A stretch of 64,000 nt of DNA, taken from positions 1-64,000 of the forward strand of contig JAKCPI010014216.1 in assembly GCA_023213315.1 (NCBI GenBank). The letters run 5' to 3'. Origin of the DNA: Euborellia annulipes. Taxonomy: Eukaryota; Arthropoda; Insecta; Dermaptera; Anisolabididae. Shown piece by piece: positions 1 through 9,003 of this stretch. The position numbers and the translations under genes are program-made. The notes beneath the pieces were generated by a model. It did no database searches. It had not been told where the DNA came from and saw only the letters and a list, made by a program, of their open reading frames with translations. Within the stretch, counting starts at the first letter, position 1. Each line of letters begins with the position of its first letter.

Positions 1-422
1 GAGAGCGGGGTGTTTTTTTATGCGCGAGTGTTTATTAGCGAAATGAAAAGAAACCTGTAGAAGAATTGAAGTGCATAAGCAACTGAAAATAAATAGTTTT
101 TGTTGATGCAAAAAGAAAACCCCATCATCCTGATGGGGTTTTCTTCGTATTGGTGTGTTAGATTTGACTCCTGTCGAATCTCACGTCCTGTGTGTTTTCT
201 TATTCTCAATGAGACTTCCTGTCTCTTTATGTTTGCTATGATAAGCGCAATGCCTAAGTCAGTATATTCGCTAATCACTACGATTGTTGTAGGTTAAAGC
301 TTACAAGATGATCCAATTAAAAATTAAGGCCCAATTCGCTCAGTTACCAATATGAAATGGTGAGATGGATACTTTTGTTTAAAATAAATCGATAAGTCAT
401 AACAATATTGAGGGAATCTAAA
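1..422. other. Intergenic stretch with one terminator
   Basis: No credible gene is seen here. The first 20 bases end in a GC-rich run followed by seven T, which looks like the 3' part of a terminator whose other arm lies before the window. The short open frames across 18-297 run through the hairpin at 115-143 on both strands and have no family-like sequence. The 3' part (300-422) should hold the promoter of the sugar dehydrogenase gene. Confidence 0.5.
115..143. terminator. Bidirectional intrinsic terminator
   Basis: Perfect 13-bp inverted repeat (GAAAACCCCATCA / TGATGGGGTTTTC) with a 3-base loop. The T-rich arm makes it usable on either strand. The gene it serves probably lies upstream of the window. 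Confidence 0.7.
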
Positions 423-1567
423 ATGAAGGCTTTTCGACAGTGCTTAATCTATTTACCCCTATTGCTCAGCAGTAGCTTGTTAAGTGCATGTAATGCTCAA
501 AATAATCAAAACCACTACGGCTAATTCGCTGATCAACCAGACCTATCAGACCCAAAAAGTAGCGACATTTGATGAGCCTTGGGCAATGGCTGAGTTGGCT
601 GATGGTCGTTTACTGATTACCGAAAGGAGAGGGGAGCTAAAACTGTTTGATCCTTCCACATTGAAAAGTATAGAAATTTTAGAGGCTTCCCGAAGTGGCT
701 TATGGTGGGCAAGGGGGCTTGGGTGATATTGTTTTACATCCTGATTTTGCAAACAATCATCAAATTTATTTAAGTTATGCCGAAACAGGAAAAGGGGGAT
801 ATGGTGCGGTTGTGATTCGTGGTGAATTAAATCTACAAGAAAAAAATCCCCGAATAATCAATATTAAAAGAATCTGGGAACAAGTTCCTAAGGTTTCAGG
901 ACAAGGGCATTATGCACATCGAATGATTTTTGCAAAGGATGGTAAGCTCTGGATTAGTTCTGGTGAACGCCAGAAATTTGATCCTGCTCAAGATATGAAT
1001 TCAAACTTAGGAAAAGTTTTAAGACTGAATGATGATGGTACTGTTGTTGCAGATCATCCATTTACTCAACAAGGTGAGATTGCAAAACAAGTATGGTCGT
1101 TGGGTCATCGTAATCCATTAGGTATGGCTTTTGACGCGAAGGATCAATTGTGGGTGGTTGAAATGGGGCCTAAAGGAGGAGATGAGTTAAATCTGATTAA
1201 GAAGGGCGAAAATTATGGTTATCCGATTGTTTCCAATGGTGATCATTATTCAGGAAAATCCATTCCCGATCATGCGACACGTCCTGAATTTAAAGCACCA
1301 GAAATCAGTTGGACACCAGTAATATCACCCTCCAGTTTGGTCTTTTATCAAGATGAATTATTCCCGAAATGGAATCATAAAGCCTTGATTGGTGGGTTAT
1401 CCTCAGAAGCGATTATTGTGGTTGATACTGAATCGAAGCCTGTCCGTGAGGTACAGCGTTTAAACATGCAGCAACGCATTCGAGATATCCATCCCGCCCA
1501 TAATGGTTCGATTTGGGTTTTGGAAGATGGGAAAAATGCGGGGCTATTAAGACTGTTACCTAAGTAA
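423..1567 (+). CDS. PQQ-dependent sugar (aldose) dehydrogenase lipoprotein, frameshifted
   Basis: Soluble-type PQQ glucose/sorbosone dehydrogenase family, a beta-propeller enzyme that oxidises aldoses in the periplasm. The ATG at 423 opens a lipoprotein signal with lipobox LSAC. The frame then changes near 490-530 and again near 690-700, after which a long open frame carries family landmarks: GGQGGLGDIVLHPDF, the SSGERQ segment, WSLGHRNPLGMAFD and EMGPKGGDELN. The full span of about 381 codons fits the YliI/Asd-like family. Seen: three frames, each family-like. Inferred: two single-base indels in one gene. It is closer to the aldose dehydrogenase branch than to the quinoprotein GdhB, but this was not tested. 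No operon partner is evident. Confidence 0.8.
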
Positions 1568-1706
1568 AAAATTAATTTAAATCAATGGATTATTATATTA
1601 TTGAAAAGATGTGGAAGCAGCTGAATTGATATCAGCTTGAATTGCTAAAATTGTATAGAAATTATGCTATTCTTTCGATTTACAATAATATAAATCGAGA
1701 ACAATA

Positions 1707-2104
1707 ATGCCAGCAACTACAATTGAAGTTCGCTATCAATATTCTGTAGCACAAGAAGTGCGGGCTTAATCGATGCTGTTCATCATGCATTGGTGAGCGC
1801 TTTTAAAATTCCTGAATATGATCGTGATATTCGTTTATTGGTACATGAACCACATCGCTTTCAATGTCCACCAAATAAGCTTTATCCTGAAAAATTTACC
1901 CTGATTCGTATTGATTGTTTTGCTGGGCGTACACTGGATACCAAGCGAAATTTGTATCGCAGTATTGTAGAGAATCTATCTGTATTAGGGATTCCCAAAG
2001 ATCATATCAAAATTTTATTAAGAGAAATTCCCGCTGAAAATTGGGGAATCCGTGGTGGTCAAGCTGCCTGTGATGTGGATTTGGGTTTCGATATTCAAGT
2101 CTAG
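1707..2104 (+). CDS. Tautomerase family protein, frameshifted
   Basis: Small protein of the tautomerase (4-oxalocrotonate tautomerase-like) superfamily, of about 132 codons. The ATG at 1707 gives MPATTIEVRYQYSVAQEV, so Pro2, the usual catalytic base of the family, is present. The frame stops after 20 codons in a G-rich spot (about 1760) and resumes one base off. The remainder reads through EPHRF, IDCFAGRTLDTKR and LLREIPAENWGIRGGQ to 2104. One lost G explains the break. The C-terminal EIPAENWGIRGG segment is typical of the tautomerase_2-like group. Substrate unknown; it appears monocistronic. Confidence 0.75.
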
Positions 2105-2209
2105 CTCAACCTCAATATGAATTTAAGCAGATGGAAGAAGATTACTCCGTTATTAATATTATTTAAATTCAATATGTTAATTCAGCCGTGAGCGCTTATA
2201 CGGTGGAGT

Positions 2210-2230
2210 ATATGCTGAGTGACAGCATAT
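2210..2230. promoter_or_regulatory. Perfect 8-bp inverted repeat upstream of the phytase-like gene
   Basis: ATATGCTG and CAGCATAT flank a 5-base spacer about 105 bp before the ATG at 2337. There is no T-run, so it is not an obvious terminator. It could be an operator for a dimeric regulator. Nothing else supports that. Confidence 0.3.
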
Positions 2231-2336
2231 CTGCGTATATCATCAAACTGACGCAATATTGTCATTGAAATGACCTCAAAATGTCATGCTATTGGTTTCT
2301 AATAAAGCTCATTTAAATCAATAAAAAAAGACCTTT

Positions 2337-3581
2337 ATGAAAAAAATTGCTTACTCTGTTTTAGCGTTAGGCGTATTGGCTTTAACCGCATGTAATGATG
2401 ATGACAATGATTTCTCATTTGAACCATCTGTCACCGTACCGACCTTGGTTTCATTTGCCAAACTTGATGTCGAAACTTATGCAGCGGGTCCAAACTCAGG
2501 TGCCTTTGTAAAGGGCGCCAATGGCATATTTCCACCTTTTAAAGGTCAGCCAGTTCAAGGCTTCTCTGGTGCTGTAAAGAACGGTGATGGCACTTATATG
2601 GTCATGGCAGACAATGGCTTTGGTACACAAGACAATTCATCTGACTTTTTACTCCGTGTTTATCAAGTAAAACCTGATTTTCGGACGAAATCAGCAGGAT
2701 CTGCAAAAGTTCAAGTGATGAGCTTTATTCAGCTTCGTGATCCCAATAAATTAATACCATTTTCAATCATCAATCAAAACAGCACAGATCGTTTACTCAC
2801 TGGGGCGGATTTTGATCCTGAATCGATACAACGTACTGCGGATGGTACCTATTGGATTGGGGATGAATTTGGACCATATTTACTGCATTTTGATAAAGAT
2901 GGAATACTGCTTGATGCGCCGATTGCATTACCTCATCCATTGAAAGCTGGTGTGGAATTGCGTTCTCCGCAAAATCAATTCAATAAAGCCAACATAAATT
3001 ATGTAGAGCCTTTGGTTCAGCAAAGCGGTGGCTTTGAAGGAATGGCATTGTCTAAGGATGGTCAATATTTATATCCTTTGTTAGAAAAACCGTTAAAAGG
3101 CGAGACCACACAACAGTTGCTTATCTCACAATTTGACGTGAAGAAGAAAGCGTATACTGGTCGATATTATTATTTTACCTTGAATGCCAAGGCGACCAAT
3201 ATTGGTGACTTCCAAATGTTTGATGATAAGTCTGGCATTATCATTGAGCGTGATGCGAGTCAAAACAAGTTAGATGGTTATAAGAAGCTGATTCAAATTG
3301 AATTAGGGGATTCTGGGAAAGCGGTAAAACGTTCTGACTTAGTTGATCTTATGAATATCGCCAACCCGAATAATCTCTATGGAGCAGTGCGAGATGGAGA
3401 TATTGGTACAGCAACAACTTTTGCTTTTCCATTTGAAACCATTGAAGATGTGATTATTGAAAATAAAAATACTTTAACTGTTTTAAATGACAATAACTTC
3501 CCAGGTTCATCAGGACGAAATGCAAAGCGTGCGGATGATAATGAAATTATTCAGATTAAATTGCCTAAAGCATTGTATTAA
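2337..3581 (+). CDS. Esterase-like activity of phytase family lipoprotein
   Basis: Intact 414-residue lipoprotein with signal MKKIAYSVLALGVLALTAC (lipobox LTAC) followed by an Asp-rich stretch. It matches the phytase-like/esterase-like beta-propeller domain family (PF13449 type): NGDGTYMVMADNGFGTQDNSSD near residues 83-100, then GADFDPESIQRTADGTYWIGDEFGP, then GGFEGMALSKDG and a DDNNFPGSSGR end motif. Members are periplasmic or outer-membrane proteins with suspected phosphodiesterase or phytase-like activity; substrates are largely unproven. A second member starts at 63529. The C/G hairpin at 3631-3659 and the terminator at 3728-3755 follow it. Confidence 0.8.
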   Translation: MKKIAYSVLALGVLALTACNDDDNDFSFEPSVTVPTLVSFAKLDVETYAAGPNSGAFVKGANGIFPPFKGQPVQGFSGAVKNGDGTYMVMADNGFGTQDNSSDFLLRVYQVKPDFRTKSAGSAKVQVMSFIQLRDPNKLIPFSIINQNSTDRLLTGADFDPESIQRTADGTYWIGDEFGPYLLHFDKDGILLDAPIALPHPLKAGVELRSPQNQFNKANINYVEPLVQQSGGFEGMALSKDGQYLYPLLEKPLKGETTQQLLISQFDVKKKAYTGRYYYFTLNAKATNIGDFQMFDDKSGIIIERDASQNKLDGYKKLIQIELGDSGKAVKRSDLVDLMNIANPNNLYGAVRDGDIGTATTFAFPFETIEDVIIENKNTLTVLNDNNFPGSSGRNAKRADDNEIIQIKLPKALY

Positions 3582-3630
3582 TATGCAATAAAATGCTTAC
3601 CTCCACACCCGAACATTATTCTTAAGAAAA

Positions 3631-3659
3631 CCCCCCCCTTTAAAAGAGGGGGGGGGGGG
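3631..3659. repeat. C8/G12 homopolymer hairpin
   Basis: Eight C, nine mixed bases, then twelve G, followed by a second CCCAAA/TTTGGG pair to about 3700. It may be a damaged copy of the CCTCC/GGAGG hairpin family seen at 19315 and 53774. Homopolymer lengths here should not be trusted. Confidence 0.5.
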
Positions 3660-3727
3660 ATTAAAACTTTAAACCCAAATTTAAGAAAATTTTTGGGAAA
3701 AATTTAAAAGTGATGCTTCACTCTAAT

Positions 3728-3755
3728 AGAAAGCCAGTCAATTGACTGGCTTTCT
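3728..3755. terminator. Bidirectional intrinsic terminator
   Basis: Palindrome AGAAAGCCAGTCAA/TTGACTGGCTTTCT between the convergent genes ending at 3581 (+) and 3780 (-). It can serve both strands. Confidence 0.75.
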
Positions 3756-3779
3756 TTATACATCATTCAAGCATGAGGA

Positions 3780-4548
3780 TTAAGCTAAACAGTCTTGTTT
3801 CGAAACTTGATCAGGGCAACCCAATGGATTTAAAGCACATTTTAAATCTTCAATTTGTTCATGGGTGACATAGCCTTTAGATTTTAGGTAATCTGCAACT
3901 CGGTCATCACGTAGACTTAAGAATGCTGCATCATAAACACCTAAATCTACAAATAAAGCAGCCGCTTCTAAGCTATTAAAACGGTCTAGAAACACATCAT
4001 TGCCATACATTAGGAAAACATGGTCGTAATCTGCATGTGCATCGATTTTTAAACGAGCTGCCAATGTTGTCGGTGAGGTTTTGATAAAAAGCAAATCTGA
4101 TAATTCATCAAATTGGGTCATATCTAAGATATTTTCGCCGGTTTTTACTTTACCTAACCATGCTTTAAAGACCAGTACCGCACCGCCACGCAGTAACATG
4201 CTCCACACTTGATGACGAACTTCATCATTTAAGCATTCGCATTCATCTTCGAGACGTTGAACCAGTTTTTTCTTCTTGTTGCGCTAATTTATCAAACAGA
4301 CCTAAGCCTTGAGGATGGTAAGCAACAGGGGTAAATACATCAAATTTTAATTCCTCAAACACTTGAAGTGCTAAAGGCACAGCTGCTTGATAAATCGTGT
4401 TGAGTGCTTGGATTTGTGTGTCGTGGAGTTTGCTGTGTTTAAAAAGATCTTGCCAATCAATTTCAGGCAAGATTGCATTTGCACCATATTGACGATGAAA
4501 TTGTTGAGCTTGGTGTAGCCCATGTGGAACAGTTTCTGAAATATTCAT
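3780..4548 (-). CDS. Hypothetical protein, frameshifted
   Basis: I do not recognise this family. The ATG at 4548 is preceded by AGGATTTTTAACC as a ribosome site. The first frame runs about 97 codons and leaves the coding frame near 4250. A second frame continues from about 4245 to the stop at 3780 with similar composition. The joined product is about 255 residues, acidic, without a signal peptide or membrane segment, and Cys-rich near its end (CALNPLGC and a final QDCLA). One single-base indel explains the split. It lies downstream of the sensor kinase gene on the same strand but is separated by about 440 bp and a terminator, so it is probably a separate unit. Confidence 0.6.
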
Positions 4549-4993
4549 GGTTAAAAATCCTATTTAAAATTGAATTCAAGCGCTGTTTTTGTTTTCCTAA
4601 ACATGAGCGTGATTTTGTCTTGAAGTAATTTTTGATTTATCTGAGATGCAATAGGAATACGACTAAAGTTGTAGATAGGGTAAAAAGTGTTTTTTTATTT
4701 TTTAAAATCATATAAATAGAAAATTGTAACTAACTATACAAGTGTATATTTACTATTTTGATGTTATTTGCCATAGAAAAGAGGGCTTTGAAGTTTTTAG
4801 TCAATAAATGGGTTCAAGTTTTGCTATTTTTTGAATGCTTTTGCACAAAGCTTAAAAAAAATTGCTATTCCACTTAAAAAATTGCGTTACAAAACCTCTA
4901 GAATGCAACGATCTAGAGGTTGTAAATGTTTCAAAACATTAAAGAAGAACGTGATCAATAAACTGAAAAAGGCTTGGAAACCGTAGTGGAGGA
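4549..4993. other. AT-rich intergenic region
   Basis: Holds the minus-strand terminator at 4891-4921 and, to its left, the presumed promoter of the hypothetical gene starting at 4548. An 11-codon open frame at 4926 on the plus strand is too short to support. Confidence 0.5.
4891..4921 (-). terminator. Terminator of the hybrid sensor kinase gene
   Basis: AACCTCTAGA/TCTAGAGGTT hairpin with a 9-base loop, followed on the minus strand by TTTT. It lies about 75 bp past the kinase stop codon. Confidence 0.6.
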
Positions 4994-7900
4994 CTATTTA
5001 GAAATCTTCAAGCCAGATAACCATGCCCGAAGAGAAGCTGGTTTCAATGGTTTCTTCAACAACACCACGTTGAGGTCTTTAACACGCTCTGGTAATTCAG
5101 GATCAGAATCTGCAGTAATCAGTGCTGAAGGAACATTTTCCTGACGGTTTTCGACAATAAAATCTAAGCCAATTTTGCCGTGATTTAAATGCTGATCAAC
5201 CAGCCAGACTTGAATATTTTCTTTTTGAATAATTTCCAAAGCTTGTTCAGGTTCAGTGGCTTTAAAGACTTGATAACCCCATTTGGTCAGTAGCGTTGCC
5301 ATACCCTCTAAAATCGTATCATCATTGTCCAAACACAAGATTTTATAAGCTTTGGCTTTTAATGGTACCGCTTGTACAGGTGATGAAACCACTTTAGGCG
5401 CTGCTACCATTGGCACATCAATCATAAAGCATGAGCCTTTACCTAGTTCAGAGTAAACATGCACAGGATAATCAAGCAAACTGGTCATACGTTGTACGAT
5501 TGCCAAACCAAGTCCTAGGCCTTGCTCACCCCATGGCGAGGTATGCCCACAACGCTCAAACTCTTGAAATAGCTTAATGCGTTGTTCTTCTGCAATCCCC
5601 GGGCCGGTATCCCAGACACCGATACGGATATGATTTGGGCGATTAGACGCGCGTAACACACCAACAATCACACGTCCACGAGCAGTATAACGTAAGGCAT
5701 TACTGACAAAGTTTTGGATGATACGGCGGATCCATTGTGGGTCGGTATCAATCCAGAATTGGGCATCATGGACATGCAATTGGATATTGCGTTGTGCAGC
5801 GATTGATTTAAATTGCAGTTCTAAATCACTCAATAAATCATGCAGCGGATAAGCTTGGCGTTTCGGTTGGATTGAACCACCTTCCAGTCGTGCAATATCC
5901 AAAAGGGCAGACAACATACTCTCAGCACCATGTAAGGCACGATCAAGCTGTTGTAAGGTTTTACGATCTTCATCCGATTGTACGCTTTGTTCTAAAGCAG
6001 TACTGAATAAGCGTGCTGCGTGCATCGGTTGAAGCAAATCGTGACTGGCTGCTGCAATAAAGCGGCTTTTTGACATATTGGCTTTGTCGGCTTGCTCACG
6101 TGCCAGTTGTTGTTCAGATAAGGCATTTGCAAGCTGTTGAGTACGGTCCGACACACGTGCTTCAAGTACCGCTTCATTTTCACGGAATGCGGTAATATCC
6201 GCAAAGGTCGTAACAAAACCACCACCTTCAATGGGATTACCACGCATTTGAATCACACGGCCATCTTTACGAATCCGTTCAAATTCATGTGCGCTACCGA
6301 CTTTCATCCAATGAATTCGCTTACGTACATGTTCTTCTACCGAGCCTGGACCACATTCGCCACGCTCTGCGTTATAACGAATCAAATCGGCAATTGGGCA
6401 ACCGACATAGACTAAATCTTTTGGATAATCAAACAGTTTTAAATATTGGTTGTTCCATGCAACCAAACACATGTTTTCATCAACCACACTCACCCCTTGG
6501 GTCATGTGGTCAATCATGGTCATGATGAGATTTTGGTTAAAGCGTTGCCATTGTGACGCTTGGTCGAGAATATTTGCCACTTGGCCTAACGCCAAGCCAT
6601 TATTGACCATAGCCGTGGTGAGTAATGTCCGTGCTGAGGCTGCACCGATTGTGCCTGCGAGGTATTGTTCAGTGAACCGCCACCACATCCCATTGGCACT
6701 GCTATTCTCATTGAGCACCACATTATTCATGGTGCAAAATTGCTGAAAGGCATGGGTTGCTGGGCCTTCACCAGTAATCCGTTTGGCAAGTGCAATCAGA
6801 TCACCAACTTTAAGTTTAGCGACATCATGGTGTAAATAATTAATATCGGTAGAGGTATTTTGTGCAGGTAAGGGCTTGGTTTCATAATAGAAAAAGCTCT
6901 CTGCCTGAATTTGCTCAGCAATACTTGGGCGATAAATACGAGAGACCCAAATATATAAGGTAATATTTAAGCCAAGTGCCCAGATTACACCATGGGTAAG
7001 CGGGGCAAAAGATTCAAAGCCAAATAAGGCTTCTGGTCTTAACCATTCAATATTTAAAGGTCCAAACATCAAAAATTGATGTGCAAACTGGCTATACTCA
7101 ACAGGTAAGCTACGTAAAATCGTTGGTAATAATAAGGTATATGACCAAAGGATAAAGCCTACGACCAAGCCTGCATAAACCCCTTGGCGACTTCCGCCAC
7201 GCCAGTATAAACCACCAATTAAAGCCGGCGAAAATTGTGCAACTGCACTAAATGCCAATAACCCAAAGGTGGATAATTGGTCAATATCATTAAAGAAGTG
7301 GAAGAATAAAAATCCGAGCAGCATTACCGCTAAAATACACACACGACGGGTAAATTTAAGTACCTGTGGTAAGCGTTTGTCATGACGAGAAAGAATGCCA
7401 AACTTCCATAGAGAAGGCATAATCAAGTCATTACTGAGCATGATGGACAGTGCCACAGACGAGACTAGTAGCATACCTGTTGATGCTGAAAAACCGCCTA
7501 AAAATGCCAGTAAAGATAACCAGTCTTGGTTATAACTAATCGGTAAAGAGAGTACCGCAACATCAGGAATGGTCAGATACTTAGGTGCTGCATGCAGTGC
7601 CCAACTGGCGATTGGAATAATGGCAATAATGGTCAGAATCAAATATGCCGCAAACCACCGTCTTGCACCACGTATATGTTTTTCATCGCGTAATTCAACC
7701 ACGGCCACATGGAACTGACGTGGTAAACAGATAATCGCCAATGAAGCGAGTAATGTTTGAACCCAGAAAGTGTCTGGCACACCAAACAGTTGTACTTCAT
7801 GAAAAGTTTTTTGCACATCCTGTGAGATTTGTACAATATTTTGTGGATGATCAAAAATAAAGAAAAAGGCCACGCAGAGCAGGGCAAATAGTTTTACAAA

Positions 7901-8485
7901 TGATTCAAAAGCAACGGCAAGCATTAAACCGCCATGTTGTTCGGTATTGGCAATTTGTCTTGTGCCAAACATCATGGCCAAGATCGCCAATACAGCGGTA
8001 AGACCAAGCACACCATTGGTGGTGGTGGAGACCACTTGGGTATTGTGATCGAGCATGACGGAAGCGCTAAGCGCAATGGCGCGTAATTGTAGTGCTAAGT
8101 AAGGAATAATGGCGATTACAGCCAAGATGGTCACTAAGGACGCTAATGTTCCACTTTTACCATAACGTGCTGCGACAAAGTCGGCAATCGAAGAAATCGC
8201 ATGATGTTGTCGAACGCGACCTAAACGACGCCAAATGTCATAACCCAACCAGACAAATAATAAAGGTCCTAAATAAATCGGAAGGAAAATAATCCCCTCA
8301 CGTACTGCAGCACCTGTTGCTCCATAAAATGTCCAAGATGAGCAATATACCCCCAATGTTAGACTAAAGAGAAGCATCCTGCCGCGCGTACTTAATCGAC
8401 TCGCATGCTTCTCACCAAAGAAAGCACAAACGAATAGAATGAGGATGTAAAGGGCCAGAACCCCTATAATTAACCAACTGTTCAT
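4994..8485 (-). CDS. crbS: SLC5-domain hybrid sensor histidine kinase/response regulator (CrbS-like)
   Basis: Intact inner-membrane signalling protein of 1163 residues from the ATG at 8485. A TTG 69 bases upstream would extend it, but the ATG places a hydrophobic helix at the N-terminus as in relatives. The order is: SLC5/SSS transporter-like region with about 13 helices (first ~500 residues), a linker, a PAS-like segment (LIMTMIDHMTQGVSVVDEN), HisKA with SHDLLQP as phospho-His site near 6045, an ATPase domain with GLGLGLAI, and a C-terminal receiver with acidic CLDNDD and phospho-acceptor Asp in WLVDQHL. This architecture, with the receiver, fits CrbS/MxtR, which control acetate use in Vibrio and Pseudomonas, better than CbrA. 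It is divergent from yjcH-actP, which supports a role in acetate sensing. The cognate LuxR-type regulator is not in the window. Confidence 0.8.
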   Translation of the reverse strand: MNSWLIIGVLALYILILFVCAFFGEKHASRLSTRGRMLLFSLTLGVYCSSWTFYGATGAAVREGIIFLPIYLGPLLFVWLGYDIWRRLGRVRQHHAISSIADFVAARYGKSGTLASLVTILAVIAIIPYLALQLRAIALSASVMLDHNTQVVSTTTNGVLGLTAVLAILAMMFGTRQIANTEQHGGLMLAVAFESFVKLFALLCVAFFFIFDHPQNIVQISQDVQKTFHEVQLFGVPDTFWVQTLLASLAIICLPRQFHVAVVELRDEKHIRGARRWFAAYLILTIIAIIPIASWALHAAPKYLTIPDVAVLSLPISYNQDWLSLLAFLGGFSASTGMLLVSSVALSIMLSNDLIMPSLWKFGILSRHDKRLPQVLKFTRRVCILAVMLLGFLFFHFFNDIDQLSTFGLLAFSAVAQFSPALIGGLYWRGGSRQGVYAGLVVGFILWSYTLLLPTILRSLPVEYSQFAHQFLMFGPLNIEWLRPEALFGFESFAPLTHGVIWALGLNITLYIWVSRIYRPSIAEQIQAESFFYYETKPLPAQNTSTDINYLHHDVAKLKVGDLIALAKRITGEGPATHAFQQFCTMNNVVLNENSSANGMWWRFTEQYLAGTIGAASARTLLTTAMVNNGLALGQVANILDQASQWQRFNQNLIMTMIDHMTQGVSVVDENMCLVAWNNQYLKLFDYPKDLVYVGCPIADLIRYNAERGECGPGSVEEHVRKRIHWMKVGSAHEFERIRKDGRVIQMRGNPIEGGGFVTTFADITAFRENEAVLEARVSDRTQQLANALSEQQLAREQADKANMSKSRFIAAASHDLLQPMHAARLFSTALEQSVQSDEDRKTLQQLDRALHGAESMLSALLDIARLEGGSIQPKRQAYPLHDLLSDLELQFKSIAAQRNIQLHVHDAQFWIDTDPQWIRRIIQNFVSNALRYTARGRVIVGVLRASNRPNHIRIGVWDTGPGIAEEQRIKLFQEFERCGHTSPWGEQGLGLGLAIVQRMTSLLDYPVHVYSELGKGSCFMIDVPMVAAPKVVSSPVQAVPLKAKAYKILCLDNDDTILEGMATLLTKWGYQVFKATEPEQALEIIQKENIQVWLVDQHLNHGKIGLDFIVENRQENVPSALITADSDPELPERVKDLNVVLLKKPLKPASLRAWLSGLKISK

Positions 8486-8628
8486 AAGGACTACAGTATA
8501 AAAAGCTGCGCCTATAATAACGCATACATGAACTGTCTCGTTTATTTTGCTCAAAATTTAACGACCAAAGTCTAAGTTACGAGAACCCCACAATATTGTT
8601 AATTTTGACCATGTAAAAAAAATATTAA

Positions 8629-8652
8629 AAAAGCAACCAGCGTTCTGGTCGC
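8629..8652 (+). promoter_or_regulatory. Leader hairpin just before the yjcH ribosome site
   Basis: AAGCAACCAG/CTGGTCGCTT with a 4-base loop ends about six bases before AAGGAG (8658-8663). It could tune translation or read-through into yjcH-actP. The role is inferred from position only. Confidence 0.35.
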
Positions 8653-8670
8653 TTATCAAGGAGCATGGTT

Positions 8671-9002
8671 ATGGATGAGAGACAGGTAGAGGCGATTCTA
8701 CAAAATCCAAAATTCAAGGAAATGGTTGCTAAAAAAAGTAAATTAAGCTGGACATTAACTGCAATTATGTTGTTCGTTTATGTTGGATTTATGCTTTTAG
8801 TTGGCTATAACAAAGAATTTTTAATGAGTTCATTTAGTGGTGGCATCACCACTTGGGGATTCCTTTAGGTTTAGGAATTATTGTTTTATCTTTCGTATTG
8901 TGTGGTGTGTACTCATATATTGCCAACAATAAATTGGATCAATTGAATGCAGATGCAATGAAAGAAGTCGAAGCAATCGCCCACGAAAAAGGACTGCACT
9001 AA
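8671..9002 (+). CDS. yjcH: DUF485 inner-membrane protein YjcH, frameshifted
   Basis: Small two-helix membrane protein encoded with the acetate symporter in many proteobacteria; its exact function is unclear. The ATG at 8671 lies seven bases from AAGGAG, a better spacing than the in-frame ATG at 8665. The product starts [19 protein letters not shown], as in the family. The frame breaks in a run of four G near 8858, giving a false stop at 8866. One added base restores a second helix ([18 protein letters not shown]) and a stop at 9000-9002. Total about 111 codons. The stop is one base before the actP ATG, so the two are co-transcribed and probably translationally coupled. Confidence 0.85.
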
Positions 9003-9003
9003 G

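Noticed and set aside
18..297. Open frames on both strands at the window start
   Set aside because: They run through a terminator hairpin and have no family-like text or ribosome site.
4926..4961. 11-codon plus-strand open frame after the kinase gene
   Set aside because: Too short; no follow-on in other frames.
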